From the IMG/VR virus record IMGVR_UViG_3300045970_000151, positions 1 to 37,967 of that record: a stretch of 37,967 nt of DNA. The stretch is one strand, 5' to 3'. The notes beneath the pieces were generated by a model. That model saw only the letters and a program-made list of their open reading frames with translations, ran no database searches and was not told where the DNA came from. Both the position numbers and the translations under genes were made by a program. The first letter of the stretch is position 1; each line of letters opens with the position of its first letter. Of the stretch, positions 6,863 to 15,423 are shown piece after piece. The stretch comes from a virus.

Positions 6863-7600
6863 TCAGCGGACGACGACAGCGCCTCCAGCCTGCCACACAC
6901 CACCCGCGCCCAACCCCGCGCCCACGGTCGCCTCAAGCTGGCGGCCAAAAGCCTCCAGCGGAGGGAACGCGAGAGCGGGCCCAGCGTCCCATCCTTGCGC
7001 CCCTACGCTCCCCCACACGCCAAAGCCCCACCGCTTCACGGCGCTGGCGCCTGTCTCCTTGCCCGTTGCCTGCGAGAGATCAACTGAGAGCGCACTAGAG
7101 AAGAGGCGCGTGGGGGTGGGCGTGTCGCGGAAGCACGCGCCCGTCCCGATGATCACGCTGTTGCCCCCCTTCGTGGAGTAAGTGACCTCCGTGAACTCCG
7201 CGTGGCCGGTGTTACCCTCCGCCAAAAGGCACGCGATCCCGGGCTCGCCATTTGGCCCCGGCGGCACGCAGGGGACCGGGGTGCCGGTGGCGGGGCCGGG
7301 GACGGTGACGATCTTCTCGACGTAGATCACCTTGGGCTTCTCCCCAAGGAGCTTCTCCAGCCGCGCCTTCTCCGCGCGGAAGTCGGCGTCCGTCAGAAGG
7401 AGCTTCTTTTCCACCCCGGCGAGCGCGTAGTTGCTCGCGTCGCGCTGGACGAGGAAGCCTGCGGAGCGGAGCTTCTCCGCCTCCAGCGCCTTCGCCAGCG
7501 CCGCCGCGTCTCGCCGCGAGTTGTTCCACGCAATGGCGATGACCGCGACGATGAGCACCGCGATTGCGGAGATGATCCACGGAACGGTCTTGGCGTTCAT
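6863..7600 (-). CDS. Spanin-like inner-membrane lysis protein with a beta-rich C-terminus
   Basis: Start ATG 7600 overlaps the endolysin stop as ATGA; GGAAGGAAG precedes it. The 245-residue product has a signal-anchor at about 7-26, then a charged coiled coil (about 30-90), a VIYVEKIVTVPG linker, three cysteines (111, 124, 156) and a glycine- and aromatic-rich C-terminus (about 190-245) with alternating hydrophobic residues like outer-membrane beta strands. Membrane anchor plus periplasmic coiled coil downstream of an endolysin is the pattern of Rz-type i-spanins, which disrupt the outer membrane. The unusual C-terminus might contact the outer membrane directly, making a one-protein spanin possible. 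This is inference from architecture and position. Confidence 0.6.
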   Translation of the reverse strand: MNAKTVPWIISAIAVLIVAVIAIAWNNSRRDAAALAKALEAEKLRSAGFLVQRDASNYALAGVEKKLLLTDADFRAEKARLEKLLGEKPKVIYVEKIVTVPGPATGTPVPCVPPGPNGEPGIACLLAEGNTGHAEFTEVTYSTKGGNSVIIGTGACFRDTPTPTRLFSSALSVDLSQATGKETGASAVKRWGFGVWGSVGAQGWDAGPALAFPPLEAFGRQLEATVGAGLGAGGVWQAGGAVVVR

Positions 7601-8160
7601 AGTGGCTTCCTTCCCTTCCAGAGGCACGTGCGACATGGGGTGTAGAGGCTGCACCCGGCGCGAACCTTCCAGCCCTCAAGGAACTCGACGGCGGCGGGTC
7701 GATCCGCAACGATGGCTTCGTAAAAGTCGGTCTGCACCCGCTCCATGTTGGCGATGAAGAGCGCGGGCTGCATGGCGTTGATGGCGCGGATGGTTTGGGG
7801 CCCGATCAACCCGTCAACCTCCGCGAGCGCCGCCTTCTGCGCTAGGACAGCCCCACGCTTGGTGCCGACGTTCACTCCCACATCGAAGAGCTTCGCCGCC
7901 ACCGGCTGCATGAAGTTGTCGGCGTGAACGGGGGCCCAGAAGAAGGAGGCGTAGAGCTTCTCCGCGTCCTCCGCGCTCAGCCCCTTGATGTCGTCGGCGT
8001 CGATGTCCCCGTCATGGTCGATGTCCACGCCCTCGCCCCTGACGAAGCGCAGGCTGATGCCGTACTTCGTCGCTCCTCCGGGATCATTCGGGTTGTCGGT
8101 GAACTCGGACCCGCCCTCGTGGATGAGGACGACTCTCAAGGCATCAAGGAAGTCAGCCAT
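7597..8160 (-). CDS. Endolysin, glycoside hydrolase family 108 muramidase
   Basis: A 187-residue enzyme expected to cut the glycan backbone of peptidoglycan. The GH108 signature is plain: VVLIHEGG with catalytic Glu15, then NPNDPGGATKYGIS (23-36). An insertion DIDHDGDIDADD (46-57) matches the EF-hand loop pattern DxDxDGxIxxxD, so calcium may stabilise it. The second half (VDGLIGPQTIRAIN and onward) fits the C-terminal peptidoglycan-binding region of the family. No signal peptide or signal-anchor is seen, so release would need a holin. Start ATG 8160 has GGGAG upstream; its TGA overlaps the next start. Confidence 0.9.
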   Translation of the reverse strand: MADFLDALRVVLIHEGGSEFTDNPNDPGGATKYGISLRFVRGEGVDIDHDGDIDADDIKGLSAEDAEKLYASFFWAPVHADNFMQPVAAKLFDVGVNVGTKRGAVLAQKAALAEVDGLIGPQTIRAINAMQPALFIANMERVQTDFYEAIVADRPAAVEFLEGWKVRAGCSLYTPCRTCLWKGRKPL

Positions 8161-8184
8161 TGATCGGTCTCCCAGAGGCGGCGC

Positions 8185-9534
8185 TTACCCCATCGCCATG
8201 AACTGAATCGCGCTGAGGTCCCACCGCCCCCCGAGTCCGGACGAACTGGGGTACCCGTACAGGTCCCCGAACGAGTCGATGGAGAACATTCGGGGTAGCG
8301 GGTCCGGGCCCAAGGTGGTTGATCCCAATAGGAAATACTGAGTCCCACGATATAGCAGACCACCACCGGGGCGGAAACCAGCCGGGAGGTTGCACACGTG
8401 GGCATTCCCGGCCCCGACGCCCGTCACATACCCGCGAAAACGGACGACGTTGCAAGCGTCCTTCGAATACTCAGGTGTGGCGTAGTACCCCGCCGCGCTG
8501 GAGCTAAAGCCGTTGGTGCCCGTCCACGGGGAGTCCAGCGCAACTTGGTTCCACGTGACCAGCGGGAAAGAGGGCTGGGAAGAGAAGGTCTTCACGCCTC
8601 CAATGGTCTGAGTAACGTTCCCCAGCTTCACGTTCTGGGCGTCCAGCAGCGCGATCCGGGTGGCGAGGTCCACCGAGCCTACGCGCGCGTTGATCACCTC
8701 GTTGGTGGTGTTGAGGCGTGCGGTCGCCTCGGCGGTGATGCGTGTGGTGAGGTTGGCCTGCCCGTTCCGCGCCTGATACACCTCGGACAGCGTGCCGGTC
8801 CCCGTGAAGGTCCGCCAGTTGGCTGTTCCCAGCATCGCCTTGATCGCAGCGGCGATGTTGCGGAAGAGCGTGAACGGGCCAGAGACCTCAGCGTCGGTGG
8901 TCGTAAAGACATCGCCCTCGGTCGCGTTGATGTTTTTGTCCACGTTGTACAGCCGCCGGAAGTCGGTGAGGAAACTCACCGTTCCACCTACCGAGACCGA
9001 GCACGCCGCAATCGGAACGAGCGGGGTAGTCACAGAATTGATCACAGCGGTAGCGAGGAGGCTGGCACGGATGGGGGCGCCGTTGTTGGGGGCGTGAACA
9101 TAGACCCCCCACTTCCGGCTGGTCCGCGTGTTGATACTGGTCGTGGTCTCCGTGATCGGGGACGCATAGAACATCCGGTTGTTGGGGTCGCTATCCGCTT
9201 CCGCGTAGTACAGGTAAATGTAGTTGGTGGCCCCACCCGTGAGCGTGATGGTGGCGCCCTCACCGGCTGGCTTGAAGATCACCTGCCCGTCAGCATTGAC
9301 CGCGAGCCCGGCGGGCGCGGAATCCAGCGAGAGGGAGAAGGCGACGACGGGGTTGGTAACGGTGCAGCCGAAGAACACGCGGCCGTCCGTCGAAGGCTCG
9401 GCCAAGAGCTTCAGGATAGTGGAGATGGGGGTTTCGTAATTACGCGCGAGGGCAGCAGCATCCACGAGATCAAGCCGTTCGTTCGCTTCCATACGAACGA
9501 TCTTCTCTGCGGTATAGGTGGGCGGGGTAGCCAT
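8185..9534 (-). CDS. Tail fibre protein
   Basis: A 449-residue protein that follows the baseplate genes and precedes the lysis cassette, the usual place for host-recognition fibres. It begins with a helical baseplate-attachment-like segment, continues as beta-rich sequence, has a helical region with NLTTRITAEATARLN (about 260-285), and then the phrase TQTIGGVKTFSSQP, which occurs in many phage tail fibres just before the distal domain. The C-terminal about 120 residues, rich in Gly, Tyr and Ser, would be the receptor-binding tip. A trimeric fibre is expected from the family; the receptor is unknown. The start has AAGGAACAGG upstream. Confidence 0.75.
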   Translation of the reverse strand: MATPPTYTAEKIVRMEANERLDLVDAAALARNYETPISTILKLLAEPSTDGRVFFGCTVTNPVVAFSLSLDSAPAGLAVNADGQVIFKPAGEGATITLTGGATNYIYLYYAEADSDPNNRMFYASPITETTTSINTRTSRKWGVYVHAPNNGAPIRASLLATAVINSVTTPLVPIAACSVSVGGTVSFLTDFRRLYNVDKNINATEGDVFTTTDAEVSGPFTLFRNIAAAIKAMLGTANWRTFTGTGTLSEVYQARNGQANLTTRITAEATARLNTTNEVINARVGSVDLATRIALLDAQNVKLGNVTQTIGGVKTFSSQPSFPLVTWNQVALDSPWTGTNGFSSSAAGYYATPEYSKDACNVVRFRGYVTGVGAGNAHVCNLPAGFRPGGGLLYRGTQYFLLGSTTLGPDPLPRMFSIDSFGDLYGYPSSSGLGGRWDLSAIQFMAMG

Positions 9535-9549
9535 GATCCTGTTCCTTTC

Positions 9550-10248
9550 CTACGATGTGTACGGTTCGATGACGAGTCGGACGCCCGCCGCGAGGACGGG
9601 GGCGAAGACAGTTGCCAGTAGATCTTGAGCTAGGCCGCCGTTGATCAGGACGGTGTTGGAGCCCACGGTGGTCCCCGCCACGGAGGCGTCAGCCGTGAAG
9701 TAGTCGCCCATGTAGGTGGAGGGGCCGGATACGGACGCGTCTGCGTGGAGGTAGGTAGCCGAAGGTGCTGTCGAGGCCCCGCCAACAAGGTTCGTGAGGT
9801 CCGCTTCTAGGATGATCTGGTTAGAGCCGACTTCGTAGATCGCCCATTTTGCACCGCTCTCCTTCGTCCCAAGAACCGCCTCGGTCAGCTTGTACATGAT
9901 GCGAAGCACCGATTTCGGCTCCCACGCGAGTAACGGGATAAGCGTCCGGAACTTCACGTCGTCGGTTTGCGAGAGGGCAAACGGGCGGCTGGCCCCGTAG
10001 TTCTGTCCCAAAATCGAGAGGTCGGTGTCGGTGGCCGTGTTGAGGAAGAGCGAGTCGCGCGCCGCCGTGAGCGCGGTACCCGCCCCCTCACCCGCTAGCG
10101 CATGGTCCGACTCCCCAAGGGCGAGAAGAAGGGCCCCAAGCGCCGTCCCAGAAACGTGGTTGTACCACGAAGGCAGGAGGCGCTTGATCGCATCTGTCTT
10201 CCGGTGACGGGCGCTGGGGGGCCCGATGAACGGTGCGTTACTCGGCAT
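9550..10248 (-). CDS. Baseplate wedge-like protein (P2 gpI / Mu gp48 type)
   Basis: A 232-residue protein starting at ATG 10248 with GAGGAG upstream. The N-terminal half is helical, with LLPSWYNHVSGTALGALLLALG and then DSLFLNTATDTDLSILGQNYG, a pattern (first visit, short linker, second loop) found in phage proteins placed straight after gpJ-type baseplate genes. The C-terminal half is beta-rich. In P2 and Mu the protein at this position links the wedge to the tail fibre. Here one extra gene separates it from the J-like gene. The assignment rests on local sequence character and gene order. Confidence 0.6.
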   Translation of the reverse strand: MPSNAPFIGPPSARHRKTDAIKRLLPSWYNHVSGTALGALLLALGESDHALAGEGAGTALTAARDSLFLNTATDTDLSILGQNYGASRPFALSQTDDVKFRTLIPLLAWEPKSVLRIMYKLTEAVLGTKESGAKWAIYEVGSNQIILEADLTNLVGGASTAPSATYLHADASVSGPSTYMGDYFTADASVAGTTVGSNTVLINGGLAQDLLATVFAPVLAAGVRLVIEPYTS

Positions 10249-10258
10249 CTCTCACTCC

Positions 10259-11575
10259 TCAGTAATAAAGATCAATGGAGACATTAACCCAGCCGCTTAC
10301 CGCCGCACCCGGCGTGGTCTGCCGCACAGCGTAGTCCACGATGGCATAGCTGGGTTCGGCCCAAGGGTTGTTGATCCAAACAGACCACGCATTGTGGCCG
10401 TTAACGGCGCCTGCGCTTGGGACCACCACTAGCCCGCCGATGTCGGAGCCGTTGTACGGGTCCGGGAACCACACTTGAATCGTTGAGCCGACAACGCCGC
10501 GGCCTGTAACCACAATATTAGAGCCGCTGGCGGTGCTGTCGGGGAGGATGTTGGTCGGTTCCTCGGAGATGAGCATATACGAGTGGGGCGCGGGGTACGC
10601 GTTGACCACCACGAGGGAATCCACGCGGAAGCGAACCATCAAAGAGGGGCCAGAGAAGAGAGACGGGTTGGCGGCGTTGAACGTGATAAACGGGTAGAAA
10701 GCGATGATACCGATGGGGATGCCACCTTGCGGGTTCAACGCGGTGTAGCTCACCCCACCGTTCAAGGAGTATTCCAGCGGGTACACGTTGAGGTTGGACA
10801 TATCGTGCGGCCAGTAGAGCGTGACCGGGATCGAGGCGGGGATAGCGGTCACGTAGGTGATGCTGTCGCGAACGGGGCTCTGGATGATCGGGGAGCGAAT
10901 CCCGTTAGACTGGGTAATACCCAATACGTCGGATCCCCCCGAGACCGCAAACGAAGTTGATCTCGCCTTCGTTCCACGGCCTGCGTCGGACCCGCTGACT
11001 CCCGCGTTCGCTACGGAGGTTGCGGTTTTGGTGGGGTAGGCTACTGGCTCCGAGACATCCCGCACGGCCCCGGGGGGTATGCTGAGCACCGTAAGGGGCT
11101 CGATCAGGGGGGATTTGGCGCCTACGGTTGTGGGGGCACTCATGCCGCTAGCGGTAGCGATCTCCATCGGAAACGCGTAGTAGGCGGGGAACAGAAAGGC
11201 GGTACCGAAAACAGCCGCGATGGCTGAACCGGCCTGCACGGCGAGGTCTTCAGCGGCGAACGGGTGGGAAGGGGGCTGCCCGTAGTAGCCGTCTTCAATC
11301 TCGTTCCCTACGAGGCTAACAAGCCCGCGAACGCGGAGACCGTAAGCGCCCCCAGCCTGCATCCCGTCCAAGAGATCAATGTCTACCTGAGATGGGTTCT
11401 CCCCCTCTGCCGGGGTGATGAGGATCGGCCTCGGAACCGACCCGTACCCGTAGCGGACAAAGATAGCGTAGTTAGCGCGATCATATACCGCAGCGGTGAG
11501 AACAAGCGGTTCGGTGAACACCACCCGCACCCGCGTCGGGGAGAGGGGCTCAACATGGTCGATCATGAACGCCAT
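10259..11575 (-). CDS. Baseplate or fibre-associated beta-rich protein, function unknown
   Basis: A 438-residue protein beginning MAFMIDHVEPLSPTRVRVVF, whose first about 110 residues read like an Ig-like fold of the kind found in surface proteins (alternating hydrophobic residues, FTEPLVL, then YGLRVRGLV). The middle is Ser/Gly-rich and the last 200 residues are again beta-rich with several aromatic residues. It starts 3 bases after the J-like gene ends and is followed at once by the gpI-like gene, so it probably belongs to the baseplate periphery. I do not recognise a specific family. Confidence 0.6.
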   Translation of the reverse strand: MAFMIDHVEPLSPTRVRVVFTEPLVLTAAVYDRANYAIFVRYGYGSVPRPILITPAEGENPSQVDIDLLDGMQAGGAYGLRVRGLVSLVGNEIEDGYYGQPPSHPFAAEDLAVQAGSAIAAVFGTAFLFPAYYAFPMEIATASGMSAPTTVGAKSPLIEPLTVLSIPPGAVRDVSEPVAYPTKTATSVANAGVSGSDAGRGTKARSTSFAVSGGSDVLGITQSNGIRSPIIQSPVRDSITYVTAIPASIPVTLYWPHDMSNLNVYPLEYSLNGGVSYTALNPQGGIPIGIIAFYPFITFNAANPSLFSGPSLMVRFRVDSLVVVNAYPAPHSYMLISEEPTNILPDSTASGSNIVVTGRGVVGSTIQVWFPDPYNGSDIGGLVVVPSAGAVNGHNAWSVWINNPWAEPSYAIVDYAVRQTTPGAAVSGWVNVSIDLYY

Positions 11576-11578
11576 AGG

Positions 11579-13483
11579 CTACACCACAGAGATGAGGGCT
11601 TGAGTGGTCCGCGCGATGTGGCCGTCCAGCACCGCGATGTTGCTGGTCGGCGTGATCATTGTTACGTCCTCGACACCCGTCACAGAGAGCGCACGTTCGA
11701 TGATGCGCGAAATGACCACGTCCTCCCCGATGCCCAAGTTGTTCACGTACCCCTCGATGGCGGCCTTCACGCCTGCGTAGAGCACGGATTCATCTTGGTC
11801 TAGCGCCGCCACGATGTTGAGCGTGAAGTTGAGGGTGTCGATGGTGGGTGTGGAGATCATAACCTTGATCCCAGCGGCCTTAACCCCGGGGTAGGTGGTG
11901 AGATCCGATGGGTCCCCGTTGACCACCTTCTGGGCGAGGGCGATGAGGCCCGTGTAGTAGGAGTAGCTGGACGAGGCGGAGTTCGTGGAAGGACCCGCCA
12001 CAAGGACACCCCCGGCGACCGCGAATCCGGTAACCAACTCGATGTCCCCGGTGGTTTCGTTGAGGACATAGTCTGTGGTTGAGACAAGCGGATTGATCGC
12101 CACGTTGGGGACCACGCCCATGGCGGGTACCCCTAGAATCGCGTAAGCCCCGGTGGCAGGGGCGATTCCCGTCCCCGCCAAAACAGCGTAGGTAGCCGAC
12201 GTGCCAGAGTTCGCCGTGATGCGGAAGTACCGCCCGTTGCTGTCCACGAGGAAGCGCCCGATCAATGTGGAAGAGGCGTAGCTGACCGAAAGCGTGCAAA
12301 CACGCGTCCCGGCGACATACGTGAAGGCCCCGACCGACTCCGACCGGTACAGCTTTACGGATGAAGCCTGCACGGGCCAGTAGCCCAGCTTGCAGCGCCG
12401 CTGCCCCACCTTGGCCGTCCGGATTAGGGTCTGCATCCCGTAGATGACATCCCCCGTCTCGGTGGTCACCTCAGTCGAAACCGCCTCCGTCTGGGACGCG
12501 GTGCCTGCACCGTTGTCGATGTAGATCAGCACCGGGTTGCCGCTGGTAACCGGCTCCAGAACTTGCACGCTGATGATACGGTCCCCCGTGGTCGGGTCTG
12601 CGATCTGATACAGCGCGTCCTTGATCGACCGCTCCGTCGCACGGTAGGAACTCTGTATGCTGGACCGGATTCGGTCGCGTAGCTGGATGTCCGACTCCCG
12701 GTCGAGCCCGCCCACGAAGGAGGTGACGTTGGTCACGGTCGCGGTCTGCCAAGGTGCGGAGGAGAACGAGGTGATGCGGCCAGAGGTGACATTCTGAACC
12801 GCCCCCACGCCCCTCGACTTCCCGGCAACGCTGACGGACACCTCGCCGTCGAGCAGCGTGGCGAAGCCGGTGGTTTCGAAGTCCAGTTGGGCTGTCGAGT
12901 CCGTGGCCGGGACGTACACCACCGTGCCGGTCGGAATGGGGTGGTCTTCGCCCTGCTGTGACAGAATGACGGAGGCGTGGATGAGGTGGGACTTGGTCGT
13001 TCCGGTGACGAGGTAGAGCGTGTTGCCGCTCTTGTTGTTGTACTCAACTCGTTCTCGCGCCGCGTCGGACACGTCTCTGTCGATGATCACGAAGCCGGTC
13101 GTTGGGAAGGCGGCGGCGCTGGTCAGCACGAGCGTCATGGTCGCACCGGAGACCCCGGCGTTCAAGAGTGCGTCCACCTTGGCCGTGACGAGTGAGTCCC
13201 CAACCTGAAGCGCAGACTGCGTGAAAGCCTGAGTTGGAACCCTCCGCGTGATGCCGTAGTCAGCCGCACGCCGGTCGAGGTCGTCGCCCTCCGCTGCGTC
13301 GATGGAGAAGGTGGACCGCAGCTTGGCGATCTGGACGTTCTGGTCCGCGTCTTGAAGCGCGGCAGCTTCCAGAATGGTCCGGATGACCGAGCCCACGTTG
13401 AAATCGGTCAGCGGGCTGTTGGCCCGTACCGTAGAGAGCATCTCCGTGAGGATCTGCCGGAAGGTTTTGACGCGGTAGGGCAT
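11579..13483 (-). CDS. Baseplate J-like protein (P2 gpJ / Mu gp47 / T4 gp6 family)
   Basis: A 634-residue protein, larger than Mu gp47 (about 380). The N-terminus has the family pattern: FRQILTEMLSTVRANSPLTDFNVGSVIRTILEAAALQDADQN (about 8-50), then AEGDDLDRRAADYGI. The central GGLDRESDIQLRDRIRSSI (about 253-272) is the best-known segment of the J family, and the C-terminal VVISRIIERALSVTGVEDVTMITP is its closing helix. The extra length lies mainly at about 330-510 (beta-rich, with a YFRITANSG stretch) and looks like an inserted domain. It forms the baseplate wedge ring that transmits the signal for sheath contraction. GAGG precedes ATG 13483. Confidence 0.85.
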   Translation of the reverse strand: MPYRVKTFRQILTEMLSTVRANSPLTDFNVGSVIRTILEAAALQDADQNVQIAKLRSTFSIDAAEGDDLDRRAADYGITRRVPTQAFTQSALQVGDSLVTAKVDALLNAGVSGATMTLVLTSAAAFPTTGFVIIDRDVSDAARERVEYNNKSGNTLYLVTGTTKSHLIHASVILSQQGEDHPIPTGTVVYVPATDSTAQLDFETTGFATLLDGEVSVSVAGKSRGVGAVQNVTSGRITSFSSAPWQTATVTNVTSFVGGLDRESDIQLRDRIRSSIQSSYRATERSIKDALYQIADPTTGDRIISVQVLEPVTSGNPVLIYIDNGAGTASQTEAVSTEVTTETGDVIYGMQTLIRTAKVGQRRCKLGYWPVQASSVKLYRSESVGAFTYVAGTRVCTLSVSYASSTLIGRFLVDSNGRYFRITANSGTSATYAVLAGTGIAPATGAYAILGVPAMGVVPNVAINPLVSTTDYVLNETTGDIELVTGFAVAGGVLVAGPSTNSASSSYSYYTGLIALAQKVVNGDPSDLTTYPGVKAAGIKVMISTPTIDTLNFTLNIVAALDQDESVLYAGVKAAIEGYVNNLGIGEDVVISRIIERALSVTGVEDVTMITPTSNIAVLDGHIARTTQALISVV

Positions 13484-13486
13484 ACG

Positions 13487-15421
13487 CTAGAGCCTCGTCT
13501 TGATCGGTTGGTATTCGCCCCCGCGTACCTTGATCCTCGCCTCTAGCTCGCCCACGTCGCGTGTGAGCGTCACGGTCATGTTCTCCACGCTTTCCACGCG
13601 GGGGTCCTGCAAGAACGTCTGAAGAGCATTGTAGCGGAAGTGGAAGAGGTTGTCAGGCGTGCCCCGCTGACCAAACGCGGGCTCGATGCCGAACCACGGG
13701 TGAAGGGGGAGAGTGCCTTGGGTCGTGGCGATCTTGATCTGACACGCTTGCTTAAAGTTTTGGGTGCCTACCAAAGTGGCCGCATCCCCTTGGGCGGCAA
13801 CGGCGAGATCGTTACCGGGGGTCAGGGCGAGATCCCGGCCGATGCTCTCCTCGCTACCCGCTGTGGGGAGAACTTCGAACCGCTTTAGGTAAATGCGGAA
13901 CAGGCTGGCCGTGGTGGGCCACAGCGTCCAGTTGGCGTCCAGCGTCAAGGTGTCAGCCGTGTTGCCAGCGACCAACCGCTCCGCCCCCAGACCGGCGCCC
14001 TGCACAATCGAGACGGTGAACCCCTTCCACGCATCCGGACGCCACTCGGCCCCGTCCACACGTAGCGAGTCAGCCGCCACATAGGAGGGGGCCCCGGCGT
14101 AGGCGGGGTCGGCACGCGTTGAGAGCGTGGAAGTCGCGGAGCCTGTGCCGCCACCGAAAACGGGGATCAAGATGGTGTCGCCGGGGGCGAGTAAACCGGC
14201 GGCGCGCTCGTTGGCAGAGGGCGCGATGTAGGGAGGGCGCAGCTTGTTGAAGAGCGCGAGGACGTGGGCGTAGACGGGGCTCCCAAGCTCGCGCTGAGCA
14301 ATGCTCCAGAGAGAGTCCCCTCTATTGATCCGCCCCTCCGACACACCCGTGATGTTTGCCGGGCTGACCACCTCGTCCTCGCTCTGGTACTCAGCGGTGA
14401 AGTTGGCGATAGCCTCCGCGTACTGATCCTCCCACCGCTTCTCAAAGAGTTCGGGCCTCGCTCCGATGGCGTCGATGTTCTGGCGGATCAGAACCAGAGA
14501 GTCGATGGCAGTCGTAGGGAGACCAATCAGCGCCAATTCGGCCGCGTCAAAGATGGTGTCCACCGTGGAATTGATCCGTAGGAGCATATCTCCCGGAAGG
14601 GAGATGAAGGTTTTTACGGAGTCGAGCAAGGCGGTGGTCGCGCCCACCACCTGATCCACCATGGAGCAGAGCCCCTCCACCAGCGAGCGAACGGACTCGG
14701 TCAGCGCCGTCACCGCCCCCCGAAGGGCCTTCACCGCCTCGGTGAGCGTCTTCACAACCGAACGTAGTGTCGCGAACAACTCCTTCAGCCATGAGCCCGT
14801 GGTGGAGAAGGTCTTGCTGGCGAAGTCGAGGGGGATCTTGACGCTGGGGGCCGCACAGATCGTCTTGAGGACGATGCTGTACCGCCGGGTCATGGGCGAG
14901 GAGTTGGAGCGGGAGAGGCGGAAGGACAGCGGCTCTACGATCCACATCTCCAGATCAGCCGGATTGTAAAAGAGGAAGTCGATGGCTTCCTTCTCTTGCG
15001 GGGTTCCCTTCTGGTGAACCGCCCAGTATTTCCGGAACAGGTTGCGGAGCTTGTGGAACTGGTAGTACCCGGTCACGGGTAGTTCCAAGGCCGGAAGCCC
15101 CGTCTGCGGGTCGATGGTAAGGGGGGATCCGGGTTCCGGCCGGAAGCCGGTCGTGCCCGAGAGGTTGATGTCCTTCCCGATTTGGCCCCGGCGTTCGCGC
15201 AACTGCGCCCCGCCCTGCATCGGAGTGATGATCGTGGCCGCCTCTTCCGCCTCCTCAAGCGATTGCGGAGCGAGGCGAAGCGCCACGGCTTCCAGCGGGC
15301 TGATCAGCCCGTCGCGGACGATGGCAAACCCGTACCGCCCGATCATGTTGTGCCCGAGAAGGGCCGTGGGCGCGTAGGACGGGTCAGGGAACTGATCGAT
15401 GGTTGCGGTCTTGGTGGGCAT
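13487..15421 (-). CDS. Baseplate protein: LysM domain fused to a gp25-like wedge domain
   Basis: A 644-residue protein. ATG 15421 is preferred to GTG 15454 because it lies 2 bases after the preceding stop and a GGGG tract precedes it, while the GTG has no ribosome binding site. Parts in order: N-terminal region resembling the tail proteins that precede LysM in phage baseplates (1-200); a helical stretch of heptad-like repeats (about 210-310); a LysM domain (about 365-420) with RGDSLWSIAQRELG; a beta domain with an AGLGAERLVAGNTADTLTL stretch; and a C-terminal gp25/gpW-like domain (about 525-640) with LTPGNDLAVAAQGD, FRYNALQTFLQDPRVESVENMTV. In T4 and P2-like phages LysM (gp53) and gp25 are separate wedge proteins; here they are one chain. 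Confidence 0.75.
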   Translation of the reverse strand: MPTKTATIDQFPDPSYAPTALLGHNMIGRYGFAIVRDGLISPLEAVALRLAPQSLEEAEEAATIITPMQGGAQLRERRGQIGKDINLSGTTGFRPEPGSPLTIDPQTGLPALELPVTGYYQFHKLRNLFRKYWAVHQKGTPQEKEAIDFLFYNPADLEMWIVEPLSFRLSRSNSSPMTRRYSIVLKTICAAPSVKIPLDFASKTFSTTGSWLKELFATLRSVVKTLTEAVKALRGAVTALTESVRSLVEGLCSMVDQVVGATTALLDSVKTFISLPGDMLLRINSTVDTIFDAAELALIGLPTTAIDSLVLIRQNIDAIGARPELFEKRWEDQYAEAIANFTAEYQSEDEVVSPANITGVSEGRINRGDSLWSIAQRELGSPVYAHVLALFNKLRPPYIAPSANERAAGLLAPGDTILIPVFGGGTGSATSTLSTRADPAYAGAPSYVAADSLRVDGAEWRPDAWKGFTVSIVQGAGLGAERLVAGNTADTLTLDANWTLWPTTASLFRIYLKRFEVLPTAGSEESIGRDLALTPGNDLAVAAQGDAATLVGTQNFKQACQIKIATTQGTLPLHPWFGIEPAFGQRGTPDNLFHFRYNALQTFLQDPRVESVENMTVTLTRDVGELEARIKVRGGEYQPIKTRL

Positions 15422-15423
15422 GG

